Of a stretch of 64,000 nt of DNA, positions 1 through 10,290 are shown in pieces (the first letter of the stretch is position 1; each line of letters opens with the position of its first letter). The stretch spans positions 79,897,429-79,961,428 of the forward strand of contig OZ038379.1 of NCBI GenBank assembly GCA_964036045.1. Reading direction: 5' to 3'. Both the position numbers and the translations under genes were made by a program. This DNA comes from Eutreptiella sp. 'Long Island Sound 2002' (Eukaryota > Euglenozoa > Euglenophyceae > Eutreptiales > Eutreptiaceae). The notes below the pieces were generated by a model. The model saw only the letters and a list, made by a program, of their open reading frames with translations. It made no database searches and had not been told where the DNA came from.

Positions 1-71
1 TCGCCAGCACTATCTCTCCTGTCGATTGCAGCTGTGTTGACCTAAAACACAGTGCCTTCCTAGCCCAGCTG

Positions 72-1142
72 TTGCTGGAGGAGGTAGATCTAGAGTCGAC
101 CTCAGAACCCGCTTCCCCTGTTGGGAAGCAAGTACTACACATGCAGCCTATGCACACAGGTGAACCCGTGGACCGGAGTCCTGATGCTCTGGCGCGGCCT
201 GCTTCTAATAACATGCCACTGTCTGAGCATGACACTCAGGAACTCCGACGGCTGTTGCACCTGAAGGCTGAAGGTATTGAGCGCCAAGAGCGGCTGCAAT
301 ACCTCAGACAGACCTGGAAATCCTCCATCTGCTCTGAGGAGGACGATGACTCCTATACGCTGCCTGATCCTGAGATACGTCTAGTGTTTTCTCTGCACTA
401 TGGGCAGCAATGTTACCCTGAGTGAGACGATGTTTCTGTGCCTGCCGAAACTGCTGATCGGCAGAAAAAGAAAGAACATGGAAAGAGCAACCTGCATGCT
501 GAGGAGGATTTCCTGCAGAAACTCGAGAGTCTTAACCTTGACCCCCGACTGAAGAAACTGCTGATAACCTATGAGGAGGTGTTCGGCGCCTTGCCGCTCC
601 CCCTCTCTTGTAAAGAGCTGGTCCAGATGGACCTGAAACTGAAACCTGAATTTGAAAAGACGCGAGTGAGGCGTCGTCCCTATCCCGCTCCACAGGAACG
701 GGTTGAAGAAAACGAGCGCCAGATCGAGGAATGTATTGATGCTGGCCTCGTTGAAGAATATAAGAAGGGGGACTACCCCCATCACTGCAGTCCCTGTTCC
801 CTGGTTGCTGAACCAGGGTCGACTGCCCTACGACTGGTTGTTGACTATGGTGAGGGCAACAAGAAAACCCAGAACCACTCAGGGAGTATTCCTAACATGG
901 AAAATACCCTGGAGCGTATTGCCAAATGCAGGTACAAGACCAAAATGTACAAACGCTCTGGTTTCTGGCAGGTGGACCTAACCGCCGCAGCTCAGGAGCT
1001 ATTGGCTTTTCTAACCCCTAAGAGTCGTGTCTTTAAGTGGAAGGTCATGCCTTTCGGGTTGGCTAATGCCCGAGCGCTCTTCGAGGATCTAATGATCAAA
1101 ATTTTGTACATACTGAGGCGCAGGCCTCTAGTACAGGATTGA
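72..1142 (+). pseudogene. Ty3/gypsy pol fragment: linker and first half of reverse transcriptase
   Basis: A single frame carries an acidic linker (72-425), an in-frame TGA at 423-425, then the RT N-terminal region to a TGA at 1140-1142. RT landmarks visible are the basic RRRPYP segment that precedes the fingers, AGLVEEY (the usual 'G.I..S..PWASP' region, here diverged to CSPCSLV), LVVDYGEGNKKT, FWQVDLT with the first catalytic aspartate, and VMPFGLANA. Reading continues in another frame after about 1140. It would synthesise cDNA of the element in a virus-like particle, but this copy is broken by stops and a frameshift. Confidence 0.85.
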
Positions 1143-1495
1143 TTTCTCGGGGTGCAGAAATGGAGGCCCTCATCGACGACGTGAGTTTGGGTACAAATAC
1201 CCAAGAGGACCATGTCCTTCTCCTCCGTGAATTTTTCATTGTTTGTCAAGAAAACCATCGCCGAATCAAACTCGAAAATTGTGAGTTTATGAAAGAGGAG
1301 ATGGAATATTTGGGTTTCGGCTTGGGGTATGGCTGGTGGAAACCAGCCGCGTCTAAGATGCAGCCCCTACAGGACATGCAGATTCGCGATGACCCTAAGA
1401 AAGGTCTACAGGACGTGAGGAGTTTTGTGGGCGCCTGTAATTTCTATCGGCGTCACATCCACAATTTTACCTACTCCTCTGGACCCCCTCACTGA
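1139..1495 (+). pseudogene. Ty3/gypsy reverse transcriptase palm and thumb (shifted frame)
   Basis: This segment continues RT in a new frame. EALIDDVSL at about 1162-1188 is the catalytic (F/Y)xDD box with both aspartates kept, followed by the thumb: LENCEFMKEEMEYLGF, then FVGACNFYRRHIHNF, the usual 'LG..NYYR.FI..FS' helix. The frame is lost again near 1480, where the following 'PLTDLIKK' reading passes to another frame. Spacing and motif order fit RT well; only the frame breaks are abnormal. Confidence 0.85.
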
Positions 1496-2312
1496 CCTAA
1501 TCAAGAAAACTACTCCCTACAGGTGGACCGCCAGAGAGGAGGAGTGTTTCCAGGGGTTGAAGAAGAAAATTGCCTCCTCCAACTGCCAGGGAGTGCCCCG
1601 CCCTAAGGGCGAGATAGTCCTGATCACTGATGCCAATGATGTAGGGGGGGGTGGGACGATCTACCAATGGCAGGAGCTTAACCCAGCTGAACTAACCCAC
1701 TGCCATTATCGTACTAGTGGACCGAACCGTGATGGCTTGTTGAAACATGACTATCCTACTAGTGAGTTGCGGCTGGTGCCACTGGGACACTGGAATTGGA
1801 AATGGAACCAAGCGCGTTCCAATTACACGGCCTATGACCAGGAACTCCTGACCGGTATGTTGGTGCTTTCGTCACAATCCCAACTCCTGGGATCTAACCC
1901 TATTGTCTGGCTATGTGACCAGGAACCTGTGAAGTCTTTTCAGAAAGGCCCACCACCAGAGAAAGCAAAACTGAAGCGGTGGTGGACTTACCTGAGCCAG
2001 TTCAGACTGACAGTTCATCATATCCCCGGTATAAAAAATGAACTGTCTGAATATATATCGCGCAGTAACTTCGATGCGCTTATAGGAGAGAGCTCTGAGG
2101 CGCTTGCCAAAGAGGCTTTCCAGCGTATGGATGTCCAACTTGACCTGTCCATGCGTACTACTGGAATCCTGGAGGGTTGGAGTCTAACCAACTATCCGTC
2201 AGAGTATAAAGAAATTCTCCAAACACTCAGCACTGGTCTCGAACCCCAGTCTTTGACGGGCACCAGTGGTATAAAAACAATCAGTACCTCTTCTACGAGG
2301 ACCGAGGTGTAG
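1425..2312 (+). pseudogene. Ty3/gypsy RNase H domain and tether
   Basis: The frame from 1425 reads DPLTDLIKKTTPYRWT, the standard connector between RT and RNase H, then ITDANDVGGGGTIYQ (first RNase H aspartate), a SNYTAYDQELL block (catalytic glutamate), and IVWLCDQEPVKSF (second aspartate). VHHIPGIKNELSEYISR matches the 'HVPGKENVVADALSR' end of the domain, with the usual 'DALSR' diverged to SEYISR. RNase H would remove RNA from the cDNA hybrid. The stop at 2310-2312 follows a frameshift, because the next frame reads the expected link into the integrase zinc-binding region. Confidence 0.85.
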
Positions 2313-3391
2313 TGCCTGAAGCACAACTGGATGGGTGCCTACAGTGGTCCCATCTCAGTTCTGGTCACACTGGCGCTAATCGCTCAGTGGACTTCTTCGG
2401 TGAATGTTTCTACTCTAGTCTAACCCTGACGCAACGGAGGTCGCGTATGCAGACCATTGTGGATGCTTGTGGCTGTCATGCCAGCAAGCAGAGCGACAGT
2501 AGGGAGAGGGGCCTGATTTCCAGCTTACCCATACCCTATTGTGCTACCTCTCTTCTCTACGTGGATTTCATCCACGGCCTCCCAAGCTTCGGCGGCTATG
2601 ATAGTTGCCTAGTGGTCACCTGTGGCCTATCTCGCTTCACCCGTGTGTTCCCTTGCAATAAGAAAATCACAGGTGAGTAGACTGTGAAAATGTTGGTCAA
2701 ACAATGGTTCGAACCCTAACGAGCACCTAAGCAGGTGCACTCTGATGAAGATGTACGCATTCGCAGTGACACTGGGTGGTACAAACGAGTGCTAAATGCC
2801 CTCAACGTAGAGGTAACCACAGGTGTGCCCTATACCCACACGTCTAACCCTCTCTGTGAGAGACGGGACCGTGTGGTGGAGCAAAACCTGAGAATCCTGA
2901 TGAAACAGGAGCGTACCAAGGACTGGGTACGTCTAGTGCCCTGGGCAGTGCTGACCATGAACTCACAGCGGAGCTGTTCTCCGGGTTTCACCCCCCACGA
3001 ACTGTTCCAAGGAGGAGGACCTGCTTGGTTCTTCAAAACCCCCTTTCCTGAGGACTTCAAGAGCCCCGTGGGAGATTGGCTGGAACACAAGCAGTCTCTG
3101 GCTGACCAGGCCCGGACTAACCTGAGACACATTTGTGACCGTGAACTGAGTCGACGGAACCGCCTACGACGACCTGCCAGCTTCAATGTTGGTGACCTTG
3201 TTTTGGTTCACCATTCAAGCCTACCCTCCTGGCCACGTAACTGCCTACAGGACCCTTATTTTGGACCCTATCGTATCATCAGGATAGATGGATCCAGGAT
3301 CCATGTCAGGTGCAGTCCACGTCTAGGTGGTGAACTCCTGTGTGCACCTAAGCAGTTGAGGCACTATCACTCCCCTGATGATTTGTCTTAA
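2312..3391 (+). pseudogene. Ty3/gypsy integrase with in-frame stops
   Basis: One frame from 2312 carries the H2C2 zinc-binding region (HLSSGH, then CGCH about 2469-2480), and the core with DFIHGLPSF for the first aspartate, HSDEDVRI for the second (normally SDRGPQF) and CERRDRVVEQ for the glutamate region. The basic stretch RRNRLRRPASFNVGDLVLVH is the typical 'GDLVLV' SH3-like tail. In-frame stops are TAG at 2678-2680, TAA near 2723 and TAA at 3389-3391; the same frame continues through all of them. The element would insert cDNA in chromatin; this copy is dead. Confidence 0.85.
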
Positions 3392-3739
3392 TGGGATGAG
3401 TGGCGCCTCAGCGACAGCGAGATCAAGCGTATAGACCTAGAGAACGCTGCCAGTCCAGCGGAGGCAGAGGAACTCGAAGAGATGACTGGCGAAGAAATGG
3501 CAGTCGATTGTTACTACGTGGTTGCAGGTATTGCTCGCCGCGAGTATAAACAGGGCTGGAAATTTCCAACCCTGGGGGTTGGTTATGGGTTATCTGAAAC
3601 AACCTGGGAAACTATGTCAACCTTTATACAACCAGATGGGAGTATCAACCCCATCTTCTGCTCCCATCTTGTTGAGAACAACGAAGGGCAGCTACTAACC
3701 CTTGCTGAGACTCTGTCCCAGCGTAAAAAGAAAAACTAA
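3392..3739 (+). pseudogene. Chromodomain at integrase C-terminus
   Basis: After the TAA at 3389-3391 the integrase frame stays open to the TAA at 3737-3739. It reads an acidic helix (SDSEIKRIDLENAASPAEAE) followed by YYVVAGIARREY, GWKFPTLGVGYG and SETTWETMSTFI. This matches chromodomain layout: aromatic strand, 'V.WKGY', 'TWEP..N'. The WKGY core is diverged to LGVGYG, and the aromatic cage is only partly recognisable. In chromoviruses this module guides integration to marked heterochromatin. It is followed by a basic tail ending RKKKN. Confidence 0.75.
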
Positions 3740-4121
3740 TTTCCCTGTGTCAGTCTACTGACTGTGTTCCAATCTCACAGGTGCAGTGAGCACTCTTGTG
3801 CAGACGTGCCTGTGTCTGGGTGTAAGAGCAGTTGTTACAGTTGCCCCGCATTGCATCGCAGGACAGGACCGTTAGCCCCCCGTGACAACCACTCCCTGGC
3901 CGAAGGCCATTGGTTTTTTACAGACTACTGCTTACTGAGCACTGCACTGACCCTGCCTGTGCCCTGCAGACCCATGCCTCTGGTTTCCAGCGTAGACCAG
4001 ATGGCCGCTTATCAGGTTTGCAGCCACCCAGCGAGTGTACGCCTTGTTGACCATGTGTTGCATGGGGACTGCCCTGATGTGATGACCTTGGGGAGCCAAC
4101 GAAGAACGGTGGCTTACTACA

Positions 4122-4132
4122 CCGGGGGGGAA
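4122..4132 (+). other. Polypurine tract candidate and start of possible 3' LTR
   Basis: CCGGGGGGGAA is followed directly by TGACAAGC at 4133. Ty3/gypsy elements normally place a purine tract immediately before the TG of the 3' LTR. The right end of the LTR cannot be placed without the 5' LTR. Confidence 0.5.
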
Positions 4133-6260
4133 TGACAAGCAAGGTGTTATGAGGCAAGGTGTGCCTTCCCTCCATGGGGACAAGCGAGCCGACAGTTAGG
4201 ACCTCTGACTGGTCCGGACCCATGGGGTTCTACCCTTCCTTACAGGGTTCACCTTACCCCTAAGTGTGCTACATATGTCTGTTTGTGTTCCACTTCTCTC
4301 CCGGGCGTGGCTCCCAACTCAATGGGCTTCACTGATGTCGGACCCAAGGTCCTAGTCAGTTACTAGTACCACTCCTATGGCGCCCAGTTTCTGTGCTGGC
4401 GCCTATCCTTGGGGCAAGACGGCAAAAGCTCTACCTACTAGAGGGGAGCGGTGGCCAAGTGTGCTAAGGGCTTACAAAACGCCCATTTTTGCTAAGGTTA
4501 AAAGCTAACGCACTCCCCTGCCCACGAGGGTAAGCACGCGGGACAGGAGAAACCACTACACTACACTCACTAACGCCAGCACGGGCCTTCGAAGGCAGGG
4601 TAAGCACTCATCACTTGCACTCAGCCCCTGCCAGGCCTGCTGACCCTAACACCTACACATGCTACTTGGTGTTGCTGTTGAAGGAGTCACGGGTCGTACT
4701 GACCCTCCTGTGAGAAAGCAAGAGAACACAGCGCTACCAAGCGGCTGTGGCCTAACAGGGACGCCACTACGCGTTTCCCTGTCAGGGCTTGGAAGGAGGG
4801 AGGGCTCAGCGTGCGTGCACAGCGTGGATGGCGATGAAGTCGTACTGCACTCACCACCCCTGGTTGAGTTGCAGTTTGTTGTTTGTGATCCGCGCAGCAT
4901 AGTTTAGCTCTGCACCAACTGCACCAATCACCCTTACCCTCCCACCTGAAGAGCAGAGGCGGATGCAGGAGCGTTTGCAGCGGAGGACCCAAGACAGAAT
5001 CCACGTGTTATACGCTTCTCAGTCTGCCCTAAAATACGCTGTCTGCAAACGCCCCGAACAAGCAAGCAAGCTTAAGAAGCTCCACCTGTTCTCTTATACA
5101 ACGTGGGGTGGAGCCCCTGGGTAACCTAAACAAGGTCTACCGTGCGCACCTCGCGTGGCCTACCCTTTGATGCGTCATATGCATGCACGGGTATGCACAA
5201 TCTCTCCAGTTCCTGTTGTTCCTACCTAAGTTAACTCAACATAACCAATCACAAGCGTGACTCAACCAGGAGGTGAGCTCCTCCTGGGCTTACCTACCTT
5301 ACTCACCACGCATCATGTGAATGCCGAGAAAAACACAAGCGCAAAACAACCCAACACGGTCAAACAAACCTACGGCGAATTATAAACCACCCTAAGCGAT
5401 TAATGCACTGTGTCCCATGCATGCTTCCCTTGTCTTGTTTCCTGCAGGAAGCGGAGAGAGAGTGGCGCACTGCACAGCACAAAACAAGCCTAAGCGTTTT
5501 AAGCAATCCTACTCTAACGCTACGGCAACACAAACACGAGCAAGCACGTTCTTTTCTTACCTGCGAAAAGAGAACGAGGGTGAAGTGGGGTACAGAAAAA
5601 GCGCCACAGCGTGTGACTGCCTCAATTAGGCACATGCATCGCGAGCACAGCGCATATTCTAACCCTACAGGCGCGCTGCGCGCTCCATTAGCATCGCATA
5701 CCTTTCACTCCTGTTTTGACCTGTGCAGAGCAAGAGAGAGGAGCACCCGAACCCCCAACGAACACAGCGTTGACAACCCTAATGTTTTAACAAAGCAACC
5801 AACACGAACGCAATGCATGCGTGTTGAATGACACTGGCATACCTGAGAGTTTGGTTGTCCACCTGCTCTGTGTTGTGGGTTGAGTTTGAATACTTTTCCC
5901 CAAAGTTTATTAAAACTTTGATGCAACTGTGGAAAAATTTCCCTTAGAACTTTGAAAACTACGGCTCATACCTTCTTTTTCAACAGCCGTTTACGCTTGT
6001 GCAACCCCGTCATTGAAGTCTGCTTCTGGTACGCTTGTCTGCGACTTTGAGCTTTGCTGTACAAATGCCAATTTCTCGCGTGATTTCGTCAACTTTTAGC
6101 GATTTGACTTTTCAAATCGCTACACCTTTCGCTACACCACAGGATTCACTCCCTGTTGGTTTCTTTTTTTTCCATTTTCTATCAGCTCCTGGAGATTTGT
6201 GTCCTCCATTGGGAGTATTGCTCCGCCCTGGCCCTTGGTAAGGACATTTACTAAAACGCT
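4133..6260. other. No gene; possible 3' LTR and flank
   Basis: About 2.1 kb with only short shadow ORFs. The first part may be LTR; a TATA-like TTATACA lies near 5094. From about 5880 the composition turns AT-rich, with a palindromic CAAAGTTTATTAAAACTTTG at 5903-5922. No coding motif is recognised. Confidence 0.4.
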
Positions 6261-6267
6261 GTTTATA

Positions 6268-6364
6268 CAGCGATAGCCGTCCGCATTAGAGCGTTCGACT
6301 GTACCCTAGTGGGCAAGCATGTGTGCTCTAGGGAGGGAGTCCTGGGTTGAAACCCCATTACACC
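6268..6364 (+). repeat. tRNA-like segment, possible SINE head
   Basis: TAGCCGTCCGCATTAGAG (about 6274-6291) resembles a D-arm/A box, and GGGTTGAAACCCC (6343-6355) resembles a T-arm/B box with a perfect 4-5 bp stem. Between them lies a long CTAG...CTAG stem (6305-6330). The acceptor ends do not pair convincingly, so a tRNA-derived SINE head or tRNA relic is likelier than a working tRNA. Confidence 0.35.
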
Positions 6365-6735
6365 CAAATTTTTACCAAAAGGTTTCGTCGCACGCTGGCG
6401 ACTTTTGAGGAATGCCCCATCAAAAGGACATCATTCACGGTACATTACACTGTTTTTCAAGGGTACCTACAGTGTGATAGGCTTCTAGGAACTGCTGAGG
6501 ATGTTTTTGCCAAGTTTAATGCATTTTCTGAGGTAACCTTGGGAATTTGTGAGCCTTTTTTCTTGGTTCTACTAGCTTAGCTAACTAGTACTCCAGGTGG
6601 GAGTAACAGAAAGTCACTGCCATGTCTTTCTTGGAGGGCTGGATCCAGGCCAAGTCCCCCTTGAAACCTTTTTGTTGATGCTAAGACTGACTTATATATT
6701 TTTGCCACTCTTTTGAAGCCTTTAGTACACCTTCT

Positions 6736-6812
6736 CAAAGTAACTAGGGTTACAACCCTAGCCCCCCATGAAGTTCACCCCTACCACTCAACTGAGCTGA
6801 GGTATCTTCCTC
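6736..6812 (-). repeat. tRNA-like segment on minus strand, possible SINE head
   Basis: On the minus strand AGCTCAGTTGAGTGGT (6783-6798) resembles the A box and D-arm, and CTAGGGTTGTAACCCTAG (6744-6761) forms a strong T-arm-like hairpin at the B-box position. The usual TTCGA loop is TTGTA, so function as a tRNA is doubtful. Confidence 0.35.
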
Positions 6813-7300
6813 CATGCAGGATATACCGAAGTAAAATAGGCATTTAATGCTTTAGGCCTTGGAGGTTAAGCCTAGTGGTCTCCCAGCCCAAGACCCCTAT
6901 AGTCAATTGTCTCTACCACTTATTGTGGTTCTAGTTTTTACCTGTTTTCGAATTCAGTTGCTTGGCCAAGTCATATTCTGTGTCTGGCCTGACACCTATG
7001 CCCCACATTCCTAACCAGCACCATTTCACCGAGAAGAGTGCACATGAAGTGCTTGATGCTATTTTGGGGGCTAGAGTCAGTCCAGTTTTCATATAAAATC
7101 TTTTGTATTATCCATTTGTGATTGAATCTTTGTGTTTATACCTGCTTTGTCTATCTGCAGCCCTTCTGTGTTACACTGGATTTCAAACTATTCATTGATT
7201 TGAACCACATCCTCTTCTTGTTCTACTTGCTCCTTTGGTTTTGGGATTTCACCATCAACAACCTGCACGATTTCATCAAAATCTATACGGCACTAATCAA
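6813..7300. other. No gene seen
   Basis: AT-rich unique-looking sequence with no coding motif. A sharp switch to very GC-rich LINE sequence occurs near 7315. Confidence 0.5.
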
Positions 7301-7316
7301 GGACATCTTTCTCCGC

Positions 7317-8144
7317 CAAATCGGCGCCACACACTGGCAGCAGTGGCTGCAGGCGGACGGGCAGCGCGACGCCGTCCAGGGCCTTGGACCCACGCCGGCG
7401 ACAAGAGCCCTCGATGCGTCGGCCCCGGGCCGCGCGCTGGCGCCACACACGGATCCGCTGGCCGACCTACCCTTCGACCCGGCGCCAGAGGGCGCCATCC
7501 CCAAGTCGGTGCCGCTCCCTCCAGCAAGGGGGGCCACGGAACCAACGAAATGCCCCCTATGTGCGGACAAGTACTACACAAGCGGGGCAATGCTGGGACA
7601 CCTGGCGTGGCTTGCGGTGCACGGCGCCCCCCCAGTGGAAGACAAGGAGGCGGCCTACCACATCCTCCAGGGTAGGGCAGAGATGATCCCCGCCGCACGC
7701 CCGGTACGCCCAGTGCCCCCCCCCCCCGCAAGCGGCCGGCCACCTGGCGGCCCGAGAGGAGGAAGAGGAGGCATCCGAAGCGGCCCCGGGAGCCAGCGGT
7801 GCAGCGCATCAAGGGTCTGTCCCCGCGGGACAGGCCCCCCTGGCCCCCCTGTGGGCCCCCCTGGGAGCAGGCTCCCCACACCCCATGGCCCTGGCACACC
7901 CTGGAGACCTGGCTGCTCCAGCGGACCACACGGCGATGCCAATACGGGACAGCAGACTCCAGGAGGACACGGCGGACGACGCCCTCTGGCTCCTCTCCTT
8001 GAACCTGCGCAACAGCTGCGTCCCGCTAGACCGGTCCTTCCGGAAACCCTCAGACGACGACGGGGGCCGGCGGCCTGTACCGATAAGGAGCACCTCATCA
8101 CCGGCATGCTGCGCAAGGAGGGGGGCTTTGCCATCATGCTCTAG
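7317..8144 (+). pseudogene. LINE N-terminal region with C2H2 zinc finger
   Basis: The frame reads a GC-rich head, then CPLCADKYYTSGAMLGHLAW (about 7551-7610) followed by a histidine five residues on, giving C-x2-C-x12-H-x5-H, a classical C2H2 finger suited to nucleic acid binding. A Pro/Gly/Arg-rich linker of about 130 residues follows and the frame ends with TAG at 8142-8144 in the middle of the endonuclease N-terminus. Sequence before 7317 in the same open frame is AT-rich and hydrophobic and probably not part of the element. The start codon cannot be placed. Confidence 0.6.
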
Positions 8145-8681
8145 GAGAGAGGGATGACCACCCGGGCACAGGAGATGCACGTGGCCGCGGCGCTTCGGGA
8201 CAAGGGGTACGACCCCTTCTTCAGCAGCCGGCTGGCAGAGACGCGGGCCACCTCCACCTCGAGAGGGGGAGGCCTCCTGACCTCCGTCAGCAGCAAGTAC
8301 GCGGCGAAGCACGAGGTGCCCAGTTTCACGGATATCGTCCCCGGGAAGGCCGCGGCCCTGGAGATCCGCACGGACAGGGGTGGTCTCCCCCTCATCAACG
8401 TCCACGGACCGCAGGCAGGCTGCCCCCTATGGGCAGGGCGGGCGGCTCTCGTGGCCGACATACAAATGTATGCCACGGCGCGCAGCCTCCGTGGGAGGCA
8501 CCCGGTGGTCAGCGCTGGCGACACCAACATCTACATGGCTAACACCAGCCATCCGGCCACGGAGCACTTCTGCGCGGTCTGGGAGGCCCGCGGTTTCCGG
8601 AGGGCCAAGGCAGGCGGTGTGGAGGACATGACCCCCACGCTCCACCCGTCCCGGCAGAGGGTGGACACCTTCCTGCAAAAT
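7960..8681 (+). pseudogene. LINE AP endonuclease, N-terminal two thirds
   Basis: LWLLSLNLRN (about 7983-8012) matches the opening 'LRVLTWNVRG' strand with its conserved asparagine. AETRATS is the 'QET' metal-binding glutamate box, here AET. Later come LINVHGP, SAGDTNIY (the 'GDFN' box with catalytic Asp and Asn kept) and QRVDTFL. This enzyme would nick target DNA to start target-primed reverse transcription. The domain uses two frames, has a TAG at 8142-8144, and is cut at 8681 by an insertion. The last motif is found after 9365. Confidence 0.8.
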
Positions 8682-9365
8682 GCACGCACAACAGATACCT
8701 ATCCTCATGGCAATGCAGCATAGAGGCTTTCAACATGGTATAATTCGTGTTCCATCATGCTGCCATCACCATACATCGCCCTTTGATTGTTCTGCTTGTT
8801 CATACTACCCCCTATGCTTCTCAAATGGCATTGTCACCTTCCGAACAGGTCTCTTCTCTACATACCCACATTCATGTTATAACGTGACGGCTACGAGGGC
8901 TACAAGCATTTCTTTTGAATGCAATGCCTCATTATAGGCCATCTAACAATAGGGCATTGCTCTTGTACGGGTGCCGTAGTTCTTTAGAGCGCAGAAAGGC
9001 CGTTTGTAGCCGTCTTTAGTGTCAAAAGGGGGGGGGAAGGATAAAAATTGCCTAGAATATTACTGGTGGGGAGGACAGGGGACCAGAAATGTGCTCAGGA
9101 CGTCGAGTATGCTTAGTTATGAAACCTCATTTGTTCAGTTCCTGCTTGCCATGAAACGTACACCCCAAATCGACCAAAGTAACTAATTACGCTCACGTTG
9201 CTGCCGCTAAATCGCGAATGAATCTGCGATCACGGAAAATCCTTGCCAGATCGGAAATGGATTCTCCAAAAGATTCGAATTTTCAATAATCGACTTCGCA
9301 GTCATGTAGAGATTTCCATGCTGTTTGCAAAAATGCCAAGATAGTGACGAAATGAGATTCAAAAT
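8682..9365. mobile_element. AT-rich 684-bp insertion flanked by CAAAAT direct repeats
   Basis: CAAAAT stands at 8676-8681 and again at 9360-9365. Removing 8682-9365 rejoins the endonuclease reading frame exactly between the VDTFLQN and NEPLLPW parts, so the ends are well defined and the repeat looks like a 6-bp target-site duplication. The insert is far more AT-rich than its host, lacks terminal inverted repeats and coding motifs, and does not begin GT or end AG in any alignment of the repeat, so it is not a spliceosomal intron. A short non-autonomous element or SINE is likely. Confidence 0.65.
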
Positions 9366-10290
9366 CCTAAGTGGATCAACGAGCCCCTCCTGCCGTGGTC
9401 CCTGCGGGAGAGCGTCTGGGCACGCGGCATGGCGCACCCCGAGGTGATCGGGTCAGACCACCTCCCGGCCGCCTGGCCCCGCCGGGCCTCCTCAACGCGG
9501 CAGCACACGCGGCAATGCCCGCCCCCTACAGCCACACGGAAGGCCGCTTCCTGCCGAGCCCGCGCCTGTCCAACGCTGCCTGTGAGCGGCAGTCACCGCC
9601 GCGCAGGACGAGCCCTCCACGGCTTACGGGTCCATGCCCGCGGCCGCTGTGGACAAGGTGTTCGAACACCTCCACGCGGCGCATGATGCCCTGGCACGCG
9701 TGGTGGAGCGCCGACAACCGTCCCCGACGGGGTCGGATCTGGCGGGGGGAGACCCCCCTTGAGTGTGGGAAACGGCTACAGGCAGCGATCCTCCGCTACG
9801 ACGCCCTGGTAGCGTGCGCGCCAGCGGCCTACCGGGCGAACGCCGCCCGGCACGGCATCCACTGCGAGGCAGCGCTCCGACTCTCAGAGGAGTTTGGAGG
9901 TGCATCGCCCAGATTCCGCCCAGCCACACAGAGCCAGCTACAGGAGGAGCTGAAGAGGCAAGCAGCCAGCCCCGAAGAGGACGTCCGCCACTTGCGCGCA
10001 CTCCTGGCGGCCAACCGCAAGCGCACCATCAAAGATTTCTGCCGCCGCCACGCTGAGGACATCGTTCAGCGGTAGAAGGCCATGCAAGGGGCCATCATGG
10101 TGGAGAACCCGTGCCCGTCTGGCCTCTGGAACGTGCGGGTCCCCAACACCCAAACGCTCCTCACAGAGGCTCACGGCTTGATGTTCGCGTTTCGCGCCTG
10201 CTGGCGGGAACTGTACAACAAGCACCCGGTGGACCTTCCCGGCTCCAGGGCGGTTCTCGGCCGCCACGTACCCCGGGTTCCTGGGGGGCT
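9366..10290 (+). pseudogene. LINE endonuclease end and linker to reverse transcriptase
   Basis: Directly after the insertion the frame reads NEPLLPWSLRESVWARG and then VIGSDHLPAAW (about 9444-9476), which is the 'SDH.P' box with the catalytic histidine. A linker of about 260 residues follows in shifted frames. It is helical and basic (LLAANRKRTIKDFCRRHAED), with a TAG at 10073-10075, and continues through TLLTEAHGLMFAFRACWREL towards RT. The linker resembles the endonuclease-RT spacer of other LINEs only in position and length. Confidence 0.7.

Larger units (their letters stand above)
1..4132 (+). mobile_element. Ty3/gypsy chromovirus-like LTR retrotransposon, 5' end outside window, decayed
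   Basis: Domains run in Ty3/gypsy order on the plus strand: linker, reverse transcriptase, RNase H, H2C2 integrase, C-terminal chromodomain, then a polypurine tract at 4122-4132. The presence of a chromodomain after the integrase is characteristic of the chromovirus branch. The coding region sits in three successive frames with at least two frameshifts before the integrase and several in-frame stops, so this copy cannot make a full polyprotein. gag, protease and the 5' LTR lie left of the window or are lost. The order and motifs are seen directly; the chromovirus assignment is family knowledge. Confidence 0.9.

Noticed and set aside
5403-5831. 142-codon plus-strand frame
   Set aside because: No motif, overlapping open frames on both strands, and inside a likely LTR or flank region.
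7122-7316. AT-rich hydrophobic N-terminus of the 7122-8144 frame as part of the LINE protein
   Set aside because: Composition changes sharply at about 7315, and the hydrophobic stretch is unlike a LINE leader. It is probably chance extension into flanking DNA.
8682-9365. Spliceosomal intron or introner in the LINE endonuclease
   Set aside because: No alignment of the CAAAAT repeat gives GT at the left and AG at the right end.
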